From assembly GCA_017940465.1 (NCBI GenBank), contig JAGAYN010000020.1:1-64000 (forward strand): 64,000 nt of DNA, given 5' to 3'. The translations under genes and the position numbers were made by a program. Below are positions 32,020-40,964 of this stretch, one piece after another. The stretch is from Bacteroidales bacterium (GTDB lineage Bacteria; Bacteroidota; Bacteroidia; Bacteroidales; P3). The notes under the pieces were generated by a model. It was not told the DNA's origin and did not search any database. It worked only from the letters and a program-made list of their open reading frames with translations. Each line of letters begins with the position of its first letter. Position 1 is the first letter of the stretch.

Positions 32020-32781
32020 TTATTTGCTGATGGAGCGGTATAGGGCGAATGAAGTAATCAAAGAGGCGAGGGAGGCAAAGGTGCCAATCATACCTGTCCA
32101 GAAGCTGAACTGCTGGAGGGCGGTGGGGACACCATAGGCTTCAACGATAATGAAATCGTTCTGTTGCAGCATATAGAAAGGATCCTTGAATACCTCGGTA
32201 GAGCGGGGGTCGAGATAGCGCATCACCATCTTTCCGTTGATTTCGCGCATGACGCCAATCTTGTCGCGGCGTGTGTAGTTGTCCAGACCTCCCATACGAG
32301 CAAGCACCTCCATGAAGGGGGCCTTCTCGTCAGGGATGTTGATGACGCGACCACGGCCGTCGGGGCCAAGGTAGAATATCTTGAAGTTGGTAAAATGAGC
32401 GATGACGATGGGGTCTTCCAGATACCCGCCCTCGCGAAGCATGGTGGTGAGGGTGTCCTGCAGACGGAGTCTGGTGAGACCTGCCACATGCACCTTGCCG
32501 AGCACCGGAAGTAGTATGTCGCCGTTGATATCCACCATGTTGTCTCCATCCAGTTTGTTGAAAGGGGTTGTCAGTTCCTGCCTTACGCTGGATGTGCTTA
32601 CCCTGATGGAGAGTTTGTCGTAGGGGGCAATGACTGCCTCGAATTTGTCCTCAATCTGTATTTGGCTCCCATGGGTCATATCCTGCAGGTAGTTGATGCG
32701 TCTGGGAGTGATGCAAGAGGTGGCAGACACTACAACGAGCAGTGTCAGGACGAGGCTCTTTATATGGCGCAGGCTCTTCAT
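32020..32781 (-). CDS. Wza-like polysaccharide export lipoprotein
   Basis: The 253-aa protein (start 32781, MKSLRHIKSLVLTLLVVVSA) has a lipobox with Cys23 (VSATSC). A Poly_export domain (IAPYDKLSIRVSTSS, GDILLPVLGKVHVAGLTR) and a SLBB-type domain (FKIFYLGPDGRGRVINIPDE) follow. The C-terminal hydrophobic helix (WTGMIGTFASLASLITSFALY) could cross the outer membrane, as in Wza. It opens the wza-wzc-OmpA operon behind a good promoter. It would form the outer-membrane exit for the glycan made by the genes to the right. Confidence 0.9.
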   Translation of the reverse strand: MKSLRHIKSLVLTLLVVVSATSCITPRRINYLQDMTHGSQIQIEDKFEAVIAPYDKLSIRVSTSSVRQELTTPFNKLDGDNMVDINGDILLPVLGKVHVAGLTRLRLQDTLTTMLREGGYLEDPIVIAHFTNFKIFYLGPDGRGRVINIPDEKAPFMEVLARMGGLDNYTRRDKIGVMREINGKMVMRYLDPRSTEVFKDPFYMLQQNDFIIVEAYGVPTALQQFSFWTGMIGTFASLASLITSFALYRSISK

Positions 32782-32856
32782 CTTGGTGTTTTGTTTGTGC
32801 TTTTGTGCGCTTTCTTGTATATATTCACTAAATGCGGGCGGCGCATTAAAAATCGT

Positions 32857-32888
32857 GCAAAAGTACGAAATATTTTTCACATAGGGAT
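32857..32888 (-). promoter_or_regulatory. Promoter of the wza-wzc operon
   Basis: TACTTTTGC (32857-32865, minus strand) is a perfect -7 box with TCCC at the -33 position 19 nt upstream, like the ssb promoter. The leader to the ATG is ~75 nt. The gap 32782-33023 contains only this and A+T-rich sequence. Confidence 0.65.
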
Positions 32889-33023
32889 AAATATTTACTA
32901 TTCGTACATGAAAATGGTTGTAATTTAAATAGTTATGAGCGTATTTTTTTGTATGTTGCAGGTGTTTCCGGGATGAAATGTGGCTGTTTTTGAGGAATGT
33001 TTTTTGAATTTTTCGGGTATTTT

Positions 33024-34088
33024 TTATGAGATTATGTGTTGGATAATGGCATGAGAGGCGCGGCCGTCGCCGAATTGTGTGGGTGCGGTCGGAGTGATGT
33101 CTCGAAGTTGTCCTACGCAGTCCATAATGCGTTGTTGGTCAGCATCTGCCAACAGGGCGGCACCTGCCTCGACAATCTCTACCCATTCGGTCTCGGGGCG
33201 CAGGATGACACATGCCCGTCCGCAGAAATAGGCCTCCTTTTGCAGGCCGCCGCTGTCGGTGAGTACGAGCCATGATTGCTGTATGGCCTCGAGGGTCTCG
33301 AGGTAGGAGAGGGGCGCACTCATCCGGATGCGTTCGGATTTCGGACTATATCCCATGGAATCAATCTTTTGCCCTGTCCGGGGATGCACGGGGAAGAGGA
33401 TGTCGGTATCATAGCGCTCCACCAGGGTGTCCAGGGTTGTGAGTATGCTTTTCAGGCGTTCCGGATGGTCGGTGTTGAAGTCGCGGTGGATGGTGACAAG
33501 CAGTTGTGCGGGCAGATTGTCAGTGGTTTGCATGCGTTCTGTATAGTATCGGACGTTGTCCAGCATGACATCGCCGCTGAAGATGGCCTGGCTCTGTCCG
33601 AACCCTTCCCGCTGCAGGTTGCCCATGGCGGTCTGTGTGGGGGCGAACAGGAGCGTGGATACATGGTCGGCCACGATGCGATTCACCTCTTCCGGCATGG
33701 CCCTGTTGAAGGAACGGAGGCCGGCTTCGACATGATAGACAGGCACTTGCAGCTTGGATGCCGCCAAGGCACCTGCCAGGGTGGAGTTGGTGTCGCCGTA
33801 GATGAGGACACCGTCGTAGCGCTCCTTCAGCAGGATTTCCTCTATCCCGTTGAGCATTAGTGCGGTTTGGTGTCCGTGCGAGCCGGAACCCACACCGAGA
33901 TTGTACTTGGGAAGCGGGATGTCCAGTTCGGTGAAGAACCGTCCCGACATGGCATCGTCGTAGTGTTGTCCGGTGTGAAGGATGTCTTCCTGTATGCGAT
34001 TGGAATAGAAGTCCCTGATAGTATGGGAGATGGCGGCAGCCTTGATGAACTGTGGCCGTGCGCCTACAATGGTGAGTATGCGTTTCAT
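33024..34088 (-). CDS. wecB: UDP-N-acetylglucosamine 2-epimerase (non-hydrolysing)
   Basis: The enzyme makes UDP-ManNAc from UDP-GlcNAc. The 354-aa GT-B-fold protein has GARPQFIKAAAI (9-20), LHTGQHYDDAMS, Asp99 in YGDTNSTLAGA, Glu121 in HVEAGLRS, PEEVNR (132-137) and LTDSGGLQKEA. No UDP-ManNAc dehydrogenase (WecC) is in the window. It follows a deacetylase gene by 1 nt, and the DUF354 gene lies before that. Confidence 0.92.
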   Translation of the reverse strand: MKRILTIVGARPQFIKAAAISHTIRDFYSNRIQEDILHTGQHYDDAMSGRFFTELDIPLPKYNLGVGSGSHGHQTALMLNGIEEILLKERYDGVLIYGDTNSTLAGALAASKLQVPVYHVEAGLRSFNRAMPEEVNRIVADHVSTLLFAPTQTAMGNLQREGFGQSQAIFSGDVMLDNVRYYTERMQTTDNLPAQLLVTIHRDFNTDHPERLKSILTTLDTLVERYDTDILFPVHPRTGQKIDSMGYSPKSERIRMSAPLSYLETLEAIQQSWLVLTDSGGLQKEAYFCGRACVILRPETEWVEIVEAGAALLADADQQRIMDCVGQLRDITPTAPTQFGDGRASHAIIQHIIS

Positions 34089-34089
34089 G

Positions 34090-34833
34090 CTAATGCTTCC
34101 TGATGGTTACAAGTACTTGCTTTACAATGTTTTTTGCCCTTTGCACGGCGGCTTCTTCCAGCCATGTGGCACCGAAGGGTATCCAGCGTTGGGGGTGGGT
34201 GTTGATGAGCAGCGGGCGTTTCTGGATGGGATGCGAGGGGGACTGGAGGGCGCGGATGAGGTCGTCCGTGGTGTGGAAGACCAGTCCCTCCCGTGTCCAT
34301 TGGTCCTGATACTGAGGTACTTTATCGCGCACGCTGACGCGGTAGCCGTCCCATCTGCGGCCGGTGTCGGTGAGGTAGAGCGTTTGGGAGAAGTCTGTGT
34401 CGAGCATTGACTCGTGTTCTATTCCAAATGTGTGGTAATCATGCTGTTGCCACAGGTCCATGCTGTTGTAGGGCGACTTGGGGCTGCCATGGGCACATGC
34501 CTTGACGATGGGCACAACGGAGCGTAACCGCTTGAGGTTCTGCTGGAAATCCTCCAGGGCTGCCTCCATGTCGCCATGGCAGGTGGTGAGGCATTCGTAG
34601 TGGTAGCCTGCGTCGTGGCCCAGGGCCGTGATGCGGCGTATATAGTCCTCGTCGTAGCTTTCGGGCACGGTGCGGAAGTAATAGGTGGCCGTAAGACCCT
34701 CACCGGCTTCGATTTCCGCCAGGCGCAGGGAGCGGTCGGGCCGCAGGTCCACGTCGTGGCGGAGGGTGAACCGGCCGTGGGCTTTCAGGGCCCGGAGCAG
34801 ATTCCGGTAGGTTTCGGGGGTGAAGTCTCTCAT
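34090..34833 (-). CDS. Polysaccharide deacetylase-like protein
   Basis: The 247-aa protein resembles NodB-fold enzymes. TLRHDVDLRPDRS (23-35) carries the Asp/Asp-type metal site in the variant RHDVD form. It then has TYYFRTVPESYDEDYI, DAGYHYECLTTC and a C-terminal NTHPQRW. It lies between DUF354 and wecB, with which it overlaps or nearly touches. A role in deacetylating a sugar intermediate or the polymer is inferred. Confidence 0.8.
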   Translation of the reverse strand: MRDFTPETYRNLLRALKAHGRFTLRHDVDLRPDRSLRLAEIEAGEGLTATYYFRTVPESYDEDYIRRITALGHDAGYHYECLTTCHGDMEAALEDFQQNLKRLRSVVPIVKACAHGSPKSPYNSMDLWQQHDYHTFGIEHESMLDTDFSQTLYLTDTGRRWDGYRVSVRDKVPQYQDQWTREGLVFHTTDDLIRALQSPSHPIQKRPLLINTHPQRWIPFGATWLEEAAVQRAKNIVKQVLVTIRKH

Positions 34834-35864
34834 TTCAAGTTCTCTATGAATTCGGTGAAGAAGGCGGTCACGTCGATTTTGTCGGCGAGCATCTGTTGCC
34901 TTCGGGCTTGGTATTCCTGACGCAGGTTGGGGGTGTCAAGCAACTGCTGCACAGTGCTGTAAAGCGTCTCGGGCTGCGATGTGGGGATACCTGTGGTGAG
35001 GCGGTAGGTGTGTTCCAGCTCTTCCAGCACGCCTATGCGTCCGGCGAAGTCGTTGAAGCGCACCGACGGGGTGCCCAGCATGGCGGCTTCCACGGCCATG
35101 CTCTGGCTGTCGCCAATATAGAGGGTGGCGTAATACATCACGTGGTGTATGTCCAACGGATTGATACGCAGGCGGTAAGGTTCGAGTTGCGGCTCCAGCG
35201 GGCGCTCGGATGTGATGTATACATGTCCGTGAGGCTCAAGGAGTTGTATGAGGCGTTCGGCGATGTCGGCGGTGATGCCGCCGGCATGGGCGCTGACGTC
35301 GTGGTAGGCCGTCAGCTGGGCGAACCGCAGGAGGAAGTAGGGCTGGTCGTGGGGGAAGTACTTATCGACCGTTTCTGCGCTGGGAGTGAAGCGGTTAGGG
35401 TGTAGGTAGGCCAGCTTGTGGAATCCGGCATAGTGGGTGGTCCGGGGCTCGAGCGGACCGTTGTTGCAGGTGTCGGGCGAGAGGTATTGGTCCACAAAAG
35501 GCTTGACGGCGCGGATGAATTGGGGCACGATGGCGGCGTCGTCCTCGGCCATGACGGCGGAGCGGCGGCGGAGCAGCCAGCCCACCTGCGCCACCTCGGG
35601 CGTAGAGCCCACCAGGACATCCACTCCATGGCGCAGCGTGAACCAGAACACGCGCCACAGGCGGAGCATCAGCGTGAGGGCCGACTTGCGGCCGCTGGGC
35701 AGGATGTTCACGTAGGGCATGCCGGCCTCCTTGAGGAGCTCCTCGAGGATGTCTTTCTTCCGGATGAGGATATAGGTGCGGTGCCCGTCGCGGTTCAGGG
35801 CCTCGATGGTGTGGCGGAAAAGGTGGAAGTGGGCGGGATGGCCCAGTTGGAACAGAACTTTCAT
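34830..35864 (-). CDS. DUF354-family protein (GT-B-like)
   Basis: The 344-aa protein begins MKVLFQLGHPAHFHLFRHTI, the typical GHPAHxH opening of DUF354. It continues with VGSTPEVAQVGWLLRRRSAV and IGDSQSMAVEAAMLGTPSVRF, which resembles the donor site of WecB-like epimerases and GT-B transferases. DUF354 has no firmly assigned reaction but is repeatedly found in surface-glycan loci. It starts the DUF354-deacetylase-wecB set (4-nt overlap with the deacetylase). Confidence 0.82.
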   Translation of the reverse strand: MKVLFQLGHPAHFHLFRHTIEALNRDGHRTYILIRKKDILEELLKEAGMPYVNILPSGRKSALTLMLRLWRVFWFTLRHGVDVLVGSTPEVAQVGWLLRRRSAVMAEDDAAIVPQFIRAVKPFVDQYLSPDTCNNGPLEPRTTHYAGFHKLAYLHPNRFTPSAETVDKYFPHDQPYFLLRFAQLTAYHDVSAHAGGITADIAERLIQLLEPHGHVYITSERPLEPQLEPYRLRINPLDIHHVMYYATLYIGDSQSMAVEAAMLGTPSVRFNDFAGRIGVLEELEHTYRLTTGIPTSQPETLYSTVQQLLDTPNLRQEYQARRQQMLADKIDVTAFFTEFIENLK

Positions 35865-35926
35865 AGTGTCAGCATGTTATGCGGTTGCGGACTTTTTGGT
35901 GGAAAAGTGCTCTCGCGAGGGGAAAC

Positions 35927-36000
35927 GGCAGGTTTGCAACAGGGTGTGTATCAGTGTGTTGTAGGTATCGTGTTCTTCCCTGCTTCTTCCCCTCTTGGTG
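35927..36000 (+). repeat. Copy of the pyrimidine-rich intergenic repeat
   Basis: GGCAGGTTTGCAACAG (35927-35942), then after ~25 nt TGTTCTTCCCTGCTTCTTCC and CCTC. It fills most of the gap between the LbH acetyltransferase and DUF354 genes. Confidence 0.65.
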
Positions 36001-36015
36001 TGCAAGAGGGGAGGG

Positions 36016-36513
36016 CTAAAACTGCTTGACCACTTTGGCCGGGATGCCGGCCACGAGGGTACGGGGAGGCACGTCCTTGGTCACCACGGCACCGGTGGCC
36101 ACCACGGATTCGTCGCCTATGGTGACGCCGTAGATGATGGTGACGTTGGGCATAATCCACACGCGGCTGCCGATATTGACGGGCTTCACCGTGAGCGGAT
36201 AGATCTCTTTCAGAGGGGTTTGCGTGGGGATGCAGCCGTGGGCCGTGATGGTGCAGCGGTCGCCGATGGCGGTGTCGTCGCCAATGGTGATCTGCTCCGG
36301 GAAGGCGCGGTCGAAAATCATGTCGTGCCCTATGTAGACGCGCTTGCCCACGTGCACACCGCTCCAGCGGCACATGGCGGCGCGCCACCCCTTGAACGGC
36401 ACGAAGAAGGCCAGCCGCGACAGGCTGAAGCGCCACAGCTGGACGAAGGTGTACTTGAGGCGGCCCGCGCGGCTGTCGAGGCCGTGATACTGGAGGATTT
36501 CTTTGCTCGGCAT
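36016..36513 (-). CDS. LbH-family O-acetyltransferase
   Basis: The 165-aa protein starts at 36513 (MPSKEILQYHGLDSRAGRLK); the much longer open frame upstream is antisense-frame noise across the CapK gene. It shows left-handed beta-helix hexapeptides (VHVGKRVYIGHDM, ITIGDDTAIGDRC, VNIGSRVWIMPN, VTIGDESVVATGAVV) and the end PPRTLVAGIPAKVVKQF. This is close to CysE/LacA/NodL-type maltose or sugar O-acetyltransferases. It begins 2 nt after the CapK-like gene, with which it is probably coupled. Confidence 0.87.
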   Translation of the reverse strand: MPSKEILQYHGLDSRAGRLKYTFVQLWRFSLSRLAFFVPFKGWRAAMCRWSGVHVGKRVYIGHDMIFDRAFPEQITIGDDTAIGDRCTITAHGCIPTQTPLKEIYPLTVKPVNIGSRVWIMPNVTIIYGVTIGDESVVATGAVVTKDVPPRTLVAGIPAKVVKQF

Positions 36514-36515
36514 GG

Positions 36516-37817
36516 CTATTCTTCCACTATGGTGAGACGTTTGTTGTTTTTCATCAGGGGGATCTCGTCGACGAGGGTGACGCTCACGGGCAGCCCCAGC
36601 TGCTCCTGCCAGAAGTCGATGATGTAGCGCTCTGTCTTGCCGGTGTACTGCTCGTTGACCACGAGGCGGAACGTGATGCCGCCCGCCTTGCGCTTGACCA
36701 CTTGGTAGGCGGTGACCGAGCGGCGCACCGGCCGGTCGTCCTCCTGGAAGAAGCCTACGAAGTTGTGCACCATGAACCGGCGGCCGCCGGCGTCGATGAG
36801 GGTCTCGCACTCGCGCCCCAGGATGCGTTGGATGCGTCCGCCGCGCACCTCGACCAGATCCTGCGTGTCGTAGCGGAGGAAGGGGGTGGCGAGGTTCCAG
36901 AGGTCGGTGCTGACCACGCGGCCTACGCCGTCGCTCACGGGCTCGCCGCTCTCGTCCAGCACCTCGATGATGCCGTAGGCGCGGGTGACGCGATAGCCGT
37001 CGTGGGCGGTGGTCTCGTAGGTGTTCGGCGTGCCCTCGCAACTGTAGGAGTCGATGACGTCGCAGCCGAAAGCACGCTCTATCTCGGCGCGGTAGGCGGG
37101 CGGGAGGATGGAGCCGGTGGTCATCACGTGGCGTGGCGTGAAGCGGTAGCCCGGGTGCTGGTTGCGGTATTGCGCCAGCAGGAAGAGGGGCGTGGGGTAG
37201 GAGCGTATGATGGTGGGGCGGGTGCGCTCGATTTGCTCCAGGATGGCGGCCAGGGCCTCGTCGCTCATGGCGAAGAAAGGCACATAGACACAGCGGTTTA
37301 CGCGGTCCTGCAGGGTTTTCAGGCGGCCGTGGCGCGCGCCGTTGGCGATTTTCATGTAGCGGTCGCCGAGTCGGTAGCCGGCCTGGTACCAGGTGCGAAG
37401 CTTGGCGGCCATGTTCACCGAGTAGGCTTCCTTGCTGATATAGAATGAGAAAGGCTCGCCGGTGGAGCCGCTGGAGCGGGCGGCCATGCTGGTGTGGTCG
37501 GGTTGGCCGTCGGCGGTGAAGCGCTCCACCCCCTCGCGCCGCATGAAGGCTTTGTCCACAATGGGCAGCCGTCGCAGGTCGGACAGCGAGCGGATATCGC
37601 CGGGTGCCAGGCTGTTGGCCACGAACCACTCGCGGTAGAAAGGCACCGCGGTGGCCACATGATTGAGCAGCAGGTGCAGGCGTTGCAACTGGTAGTCAGT
37701 CATTTCGCTCTCGCTGGCCTGCTCCAGCCGCTTCAGTTCCCGCAAGTGGCGGTGCACCTGTTCGCCCTTGGCCAAGTCGCTCAGCGGCAGAATGATATGT
37801 TCATGGATGAATCCCAT
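36516..37817 (-). CDS. CapK-like adenylate-forming (phenylacetate-CoA ligase family) protein
   Basis: The 433-aa protein has the AMP-binding loop ARSSGSTGEPFSF (~113-125), SYPTPLFLLAQ, TGSILPPAYRAEIERAFG, DSYSCEGTPN and the hinge RYDTQDLVEV. These are family traits of PaaK/CapK proteins. CapK members occur in capsule loci of many bacteria, but their substrate is not established. Phenylacetate breakdown is unlikely here because no other paa gene is present. It overlaps the following GT4 gene by 17 nt. Confidence 0.85.
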   Translation of the reverse strand: MGFIHEHIILPLSDLAKGEQVHRHLRELKRLEQASESEMTDYQLQRLHLLLNHVATAVPFYREWFVANSLAPGDIRSLSDLRRLPIVDKAFMRREGVERFTADGQPDHTSMAARSSGSTGEPFSFYISKEAYSVNMAAKLRTWYQAGYRLGDRYMKIANGARHGRLKTLQDRVNRCVYVPFFAMSDEALAAILEQIERTRPTIIRSYPTPLFLLAQYRNQHPGYRFTPRHVMTTGSILPPAYRAEIERAFGCDVIDSYSCEGTPNTYETTAHDGYRVTRAYGIIEVLDESGEPVSDGVGRVVSTDLWNLATPFLRYDTQDLVEVRGGRIQRILGRECETLIDAGGRRFMVHNFVGFFQEDDRPVRRSVTAYQVVKRKAGGITFRLVVNEQYTGKTERYIIDFWQEQLGLPVSVTLVDEIPLMKNNKRLTIVEE

Positions 37818-38808
37818 AGGCGGTGTAGAGTTTTTCCTTTACGTTTTCCCACTGGTAGGCATTGACGGCGCGATGCGCCTCCTGCACCATGGCGAGGCTT
37901 TCTTCTTGTTGCTCGACGGCTTGCAGCATCTTCGCGGCCAGCTGGTCGCTGTCGTCGCTCCCGAAGAGGAGGCCGGTGCGGTTGTCGTCGATGATGTAGG
38001 GCACGCCGCCCACGGCGCTGGAGATGACCAGAAGGCCCGCATTCATGGCCTCCAGGAGCGACACCGGCATGTTGTCCACCCTCGGCGCCGAAAGCAGGAT
38101 GTCCGATTGGTCCAAGTGCCTGTAAATCTCGTTGTTATCCACTCGTCCGGTGAAGGTCACGTTGCGCAGGCCCAGCTCGCTGGAGAGTTGCTTCAACTGC
38201 TGGTGCTGCGAGCCGGTGCCGACCAGGGTCAGTGCTGCGTCGGGCAGCCGCTGCTGCACCTGCCGGAAAGCGCGGAGGATACAGGGAATGTTGTAGAGTT
38301 CCTCATGCGCACGAGTACATATATACTTGGCTTCCAGCCTCTCGCGCCGACGGAAGAGGGTGGGGTCCAACTCGACGATGTTGGGTATGACGGTGTAGGG
38401 CAGCTGGAAGCGATCGAAGACACGGGCCAGGAAGCCGGAGAGGACGATGTTCCGGTCGGTGCGCAGCAGGAAGTGGCGCACCAGCTTGGGGTTCCGCTCG
38501 AAGAACTTCTCCCCGCCGCCGCCGTGGTAGGTCAGCACCGTGCGTTTCCCCAGCCTGCGCCCCACGCCCACCCCCACCACGGCCGGCAGGAAGCCCCACC
38601 CGGAGCAGCAGTGAATGTGGAACAGGGCGTACCGCCTGCCCGCCTTTCTCAGCTTGGCGGGAAGCAGCAGGCGCTGGAACACAGAGCCCTTGGTGCTGAA
38701 GATGTCGGTGCGGTGGCCCTCCTCGCGCAGCTTGCGCTGCAGGATTTCCACCTGCCCAGAGATGCCGCCCACTCCCGGGCGATAGTTACAGATGAGCAGT
38801 ATGTCCAT
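37801..38808 (-). CDS. GT4-family glycosyltransferase
   Basis: The 335-aa GT-B enzyme starts MDILLICNYRPGVGGISGQV with the glycine-rich acceptor loop. It continues with VLTYHGGGG, IPNIVELDPTLF, LVGTGSQHQQLKQLS, and the donor-site region RVDNMPVSLLEAMNAGLLVISSA (quoted in part: DNMPVSLLEAMNAG). It likely adds a hexose or N-acetylhexosamine to the lipid-linked repeat unit. It lies directly after a membrane protein gene (3-nt gap). Confidence 0.9.
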   Translation of the reverse strand: MDILLICNYRPGVGGISGQVEILQRKLREEGHRTDIFSTKGSVFQRLLLPAKLRKAGRRYALFHIHCCSGWGFLPAVVGVGVGRRLGKRTVLTYHGGGGEKFFERNPKLVRHFLLRTDRNIVLSGFLARVFDRFQLPYTVIPNIVELDPTLFRRRERLEAKYICTRAHEELYNIPCILRAFRQVQQRLPDAALTLVGTGSQHQQLKQLSSELGLRNVTFTGRVDNNEIYRHLDQSDILLSAPRVDNMPVSLLEAMNAGLLVISSAVGGVPYIIDDNRTGLLFGSDDSDQLAAKMLQAVEQQEESLAMVQEAHRAVNAYQWENVKEKLYTAYGIHP

Positions 38809-38811
38809 AGG

Positions 38812-40215
38812 TCAGAATATGCCGCGCGATCCCAGCTTGAAGAAGGCCCAGGCGAAGGCCAGTATGGGGACCACGTAATACCATATCTTGATGAACCGGT
38901 AGTATTTGGCATTGAGGATGGAGACGCCGTAGGCCGCCATGATGAGCAGCACCGGAACGCCCGGCAGCAGGAAGCGTTCCGCATTGGCATATCCGCTGGA
39001 GGCGATGATGCCCAGATAGGCCACCACAAAGGAGCCGATGAGCGAGAGGTTGCGCCAGTTCTTGGTGACAAACAGGGCGCTGAACAAGGCCACCAGGACG
39101 AATCCGCCCAGGAAGTTGCGGACGAAGTTGCCGCCGCTGATAATCTGCTGGTTGTACTGCCGGTCCACATCCACCATCGTGGGGAACGGCAGCACGAAGA
39201 TCATGGGCGCCATGACGGTGGTGGTGGCGTACTGGGCCCACTCCACGCCCTTGTTCACCTGCATGGTGCGCTTCTGCTCCTGGTTGTTGTCTCGGTCCTC
39301 CCAGGTCTCCTCGATCTCGGTCATGATGACACCGCCGGCCAGCGTGGTGGCCGCCAGCACCGCCCAGCCGATAAGCACGTAGCGGCGTATCTTGCCGATG
39401 ATTTTCGCGTTGGTGAAGATGAGTCCCGAAGCCACAGAGAAGATGGCCACGGCACCCAGCACGGTGCGCAGGGTGAACATGATGGCCACCGTCAGTATGG
39501 AGAGGGCGAGGTTCAACCACATGTGCTTCTTGTTGCGAATCAGGTAGTCGGTGCGCTCCAGGAACGCTACAATGATGAAAATCATGTAGGTCTCCTTCAT
39601 GTGCAGGCCGCAGTAGTAGATCAGGTTGGGGAAGAAACAGGCAAAGACGCTGGCCATGCGGCCCGCCTCCTCGCCGACGTTGCGTTTGGCCAGATGGTAG
39701 AGCAGCACACAGGTGAAGGCACTCAAGGTTCCAAGCACAAAGCGTTGAATCAGGATGCTGGGGCCGGTAACCTTGTTCACCAGGCCCAGGAAGAAGGCAT
39801 ATCCGGAGTCGGACACGGCGGCTACGTCTATAAAGAGCGCCTTCCACATGTCGCTCAGCGAAGTGTGTTGGAATCCGACGCCCCACCAGTAGTAGAGCAA
39901 TGCGTCGGCAGCCTCGAATTCAAAGGGTTGCCCTGTCTTCGCGATGAAGAAGTGGTAGCTGAATATAGCCCACGCTATGCGCAGGGCAAGGGCGGTCAGG
40001 AAGATGTTGCGTGTGAACGTGCGCGCAGGGATGTCTTTCCACTTCTGGCTGGCCATGCTGGAGAACTTGAAGAAGCCCACGACCCACATGATGCCTATCA
40101 GTATGAATTCTATACCCATGCTGTGGCGTATGAACACGAGCGACACTGCCGCCAAGGCTCCCAGATACAGGTACATGCCTTTGTTGGCTATTATTTTGGG
40201 AAAGTAGGGTACCAT
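38812..40215 (-). CDS. Polytopic membrane protein, possible GT-C transferase or Wzy-like polymerase
   Basis: The 467-aa protein (start 40215, MVPYFPKIIANKGMYLYLG) has about 10-12 hydrophobic segments. A non-membrane loop near 90-130 contains FEFEAADALLYYWWG, an acidic site followed by tyrosines as in dolichyl-phosphate-mannose-type GT-C enzymes. A second large loop follows (ETWEDRDNNQEQKR). It could be a lipid-sugar-dependent glycosyltransferase or the repeat-unit polymerase; no other Wzy candidate is visible. No flippase features are seen. Confidence 0.65.
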   Translation of the reverse strand: MVPYFPKIIANKGMYLYLGALAAVSLVFIRHSMGIEFILIGIMWVVGFFKFSSMASQKWKDIPARTFTRNIFLTALALRIAWAIFSYHFFIAKTGQPFEFEAADALLYYWWGVGFQHTSLSDMWKALFIDVAAVSDSGYAFFLGLVNKVTGPSILIQRFVLGTLSAFTCVLLYHLAKRNVGEEAGRMASVFACFFPNLIYYCGLHMKETYMIFIIVAFLERTDYLIRNKKHMWLNLALSILTVAIMFTLRTVLGAVAIFSVASGLIFTNAKIIGKIRRYVLIGWAVLAATTLAGGVIMTEIEETWEDRDNNQEQKRTMQVNKGVEWAQYATTTVMAPMIFVLPFPTMVDVDRQYNQQIISGGNFVRNFLGGFVLVALFSALFVTKNWRNLSLIGSFVVAYLGIIASSGYANAERFLLPGVPVLLIMAAYGVSILNAKYYRFIKIWYYVVPILAFAWAFFKLGSRGIF

Positions 40216-40220
40216 AGTCT

Positions 40221-40964
40221 TTACCGGAACAGGAGTTTGAATTGTAAAACGATGTATTGTCGGAGGTTGGGGAGGGTATACACGGGGCCGTACTCCTCGA
40301 TGGCGGCTGGTGTGTAGCCGGCCTTGCCCACCAGTTGCAGAGCCCGGTGCATCATGTCGGTACTGGCATGCAAGGCTCTCTCGCACAGGGTGTTCACGCG
40401 GTCGCCTTTCTCAATGGGGACGGTTTTTTCCACAATGGGAGTCCCCTTGTCGATGCCGGCAGCCAGGCGTTGCACGGTGACGCCCATCTCCCGCTCGCCA
40501 TTGTACAGTTCCCAGAAGCCCACCGGCTGGCCACGGTATTTGCGCATGTTGCCGTGGTGGTAGGAAAGGATGCCCTGCGGAGCCAGCGACAGCAACGGCT
40601 CCTTCACGATGCCGAATCCGCCCAGCATCACCATCGCCTCCGGACGCAAGGCTTTCAGCCGCTGTATGTTCTCCTCGGCGTAGGGCTGGGTGGTCTCGGT
40701 GCAGGGAATGCCCTTGGCGGAGAGGAACTCACGGCTGCCCGCCGAGGGGCGGCGCTTGGAGAAACGGCTTTTCACCAGCATCACCAGCATGTAGCCTCCG
40801 CGTCCGCGCTTGAGGTTCTTCAGGAAGCGTTTCTTGGCCGACGGCTTGGGGCGGCAGTCGATCAGTGCCTCCACAATCTCTATCGTGTCGTCGTTCAGTA
40901 TGGGTGTCAGGGACTGCTGCTGGAATTCGTCCAGCGAGGAGCCGCACATGAGGGCGATTCTCAT
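40221..40964 (-). CDS. Formyltransferase-family protein (sugar N-formyltransferase-like)
   Basis: The 247-aa protein (start 40964, MRIALMCGSSLDEFQQQS) has the formyltransferase core. This includes MVMLGGFGIVKEPLL, SYHHGNMRKYRGQPVGFWE with the HG-x-x-x-x-YRG pattern, and VTVQRLAAGIDKGTPI with the Asp of the active site. It resembles methionyl-tRNA and UDP-sugar formyltransferases that use 10-formyl-THF. The setting in a glycan locus with sugar aminotransferases points to N-formylation of an amino sugar. It overlaps the upstream deacetylase by 4 nt. Confidence 0.8.
   Translation of the reverse strand: MRIALMCGSSLDEFQQQSLTPILNDDTIEIVEALIDCRPKPSAKKRFLKNLKRGRGGYMLVMLVKSRFSKRRPSAGSREFLSAKGIPCTETTQPYAEENIQRLKALRPEAMVMLGGFGIVKEPLLSLAPQGILSYHHGNMRKYRGQPVGFWELYNGEREMGVTVQRLAAGIDKGTPIVEKTVPIEKGDRVNTLCERALHASTDMMHRALQLVGKAGYTPAAIEEYGPVYTLPNLRQYIVLQFKLLFR

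Noticed and set aside
36516-37817. Phenylacetate degradation gene (paaK)
   Set aside because: No other paa gene is present and the gene is embedded in a glycan locus; CapK-like function fits better.
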